Source: Todiramphus chloris collaris
Lineage: Eukaryota; Chordata; Aves; Coraciiformes; Alcedinidae
Direction: 5' to 3'
Assembly (NCBI GenBank): GCA_025345505.1
Contig: JANVCC010000022.1
Coordinates: 34,917,741 to 34,981,740 of the forward strand
DNA length: 64,000 nt
Shown here in pieces: positions 63,307-64,000 of the stretch. Both the position numbers and the translations under genes were made by a program. Within the stretch, counting starts at the first letter, position 1. Each line of letters starts with the position of its first letter. The notes below the pieces were generated by a model. The model was not told where the DNA came from. It made no database searches and saw only the letters and a list, made by a program, of their open reading frames with translations.

Positions 63307-63348
63307 AAAAAAAAAAAAAAAAACCAGACCAAAATAAAACACACACAC
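63307..63348. repeat. Poly(A) and A/C-rich simple repeat
   Basis: Seventeen A residues are followed by an A-rich stretch and (CA)n leading into a C-rich run (CACACACACCCCCACCCCC). Confidence 0.85.
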
Positions 63349-64000
63349 CCCCACCCCCGACCCTACCTTGTTGGATTAGCATATTTTCATCATAAATGTA
63401 TACAAAACCTCACTCGGGTACCTTCACAACTCCTCCATATATTTGGCACTTTTAGGAAGCTGCAACTTCTTGCAGAAAATAATTGGAGGTTTTTGACAAT
63501 GAAAGACCGGCCTCCTCACTCTCCTGACCCTCACTGACATGACATCTTGCAGAAATTAAATCATCTAACAAGAAAACTGGATAGCGTTTGACTGACAGAG
63601 GAAAAGGGTTTGCATTTCATGGCATCTCTTTGTAAGTCATGTCTGCTAATTCTGGTACTGGAAATATGACTCAAAACTGCACAAAGTAGTACAAAACAGC
63701 ACAAAGTTGTTTTTGTTGCTGCTTGCAGCGTTACAAAGCAGCAGCAAGGCATTAGACTGCTTAAAAATGCATAGGCTAGAAAGTTAAGTACAGCTGCTAA
63801 TGGGGGTATAATCAAATACTTTTTTTTTTTTAAAGCCACAGGAGGTTACAAACCAGAAGTCGAAGCTCAACTTTCACCTGCATATGTAATTATTTTGGTT
63901 TTTACTGTTCTTATTCATTTCTCTGCTCACTATTGTGGACTTACGGTCAAGCACTAAAAGATAGAATCTTTCAAACAAAGCTGGCTCACAGCCTTCCATC

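Larger units (their letters stand above)
56626..64000 (-). other. LYPD1: LYPD1 last intron (partial)
   Basis: The remaining 7.4 kb lies upstream of the LYPD1 terminal exon in the direction of transcription. I looked on the minus strand for the preceding exon (the CYQCEEFQLNND...CQKEVMEQSA segment in mammals) and did not find it, so this is taken as intron running out of the window. The first ~1.3 kb may also be GPR39 3'UTR on the + strand. A 190-codon minus-strand frame (57308-57880) resembles no known protein. A-runs lie at 60553-60569 and 63307-63323. No transposon was recognised. Confidence 0.65.

Noticed and set aside
56626-64000. Search for LYPD1 exons encoding the signal peptide and first Ly6 half
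   Set aside because: No minus-strand sequence matching the CYQCEEFQ or CQKEVMEQ segments was seen.

Overview
The window is vertebrate, almost certainly bird, nuclear DNA. Three things point that way. There are five 5'-truncated CR1 LINE copies with typical avian 3' ends. There are two LTR fossils of the ERVL-like type common in bird genomes; I cannot fix the species, and a non-galliform bird is only a guess. The right end carries the tail-to-tail gene pair GPR39 (+) and LYPD1 (-), which is also neighbouring in mammals.

Layout: positions 1-55529 look like the 3' part of the single long intron of GPR39. No exon-like frame was found there. GPR39 exon 1 (TM1-TM5) must lie left of the window. The intron holds four CR1 copies (7917-8325 +, 8711-9265 +, 23559-24425 -, 36528-37022 +) and a fifth just before the exon (54751-55196 -). 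It also holds a solo LTR with a 5-bp target duplication (17488-18452), a truncated related LTR (45776-46150), simple repeats, and several AT-rich stretches dense in homeodomain-type sites that look like candidate conserved non-coding elements. GPR39 exon 2 (55530-56053) encodes TM6, extracellular loop 3, TM7 and the whole cytoplasmic tail. LYPD1's last coding exon lies on the other strand (56390-56625). Its stop codon is only 336 bp from the GPR39 stop. The rest, 56626-64000, is LYPD1 intron; the upstream LYPD1 exons are outside the window.

The two genes do not act in one pathway: GPR39 is a zinc-sensing class A GPCR, and LYPD1 (Lynx2) is a GPI-anchored Ly6 protein that modulates nicotinic receptors. 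Their arrangement matters because the first canonical poly(A) signals on either strand would make each 3'UTR run antisense through the other gene's coding exon.

The most unexplained structure is a pair of 67-bp inverted repeats (50052-50118 and 50775-50841, 56/67 identical) flanking 656 bp. Each arm has an AT-rich palindromic core. It may be an ancient DNA transposon or an exapted conserved repeat. A second oddity is a tandem repeat at 15426-15474 that forms a strong G-quadruplex motif. I saw no tRNA, rRNA, CRISPR array, or complete autonomous mobile element.
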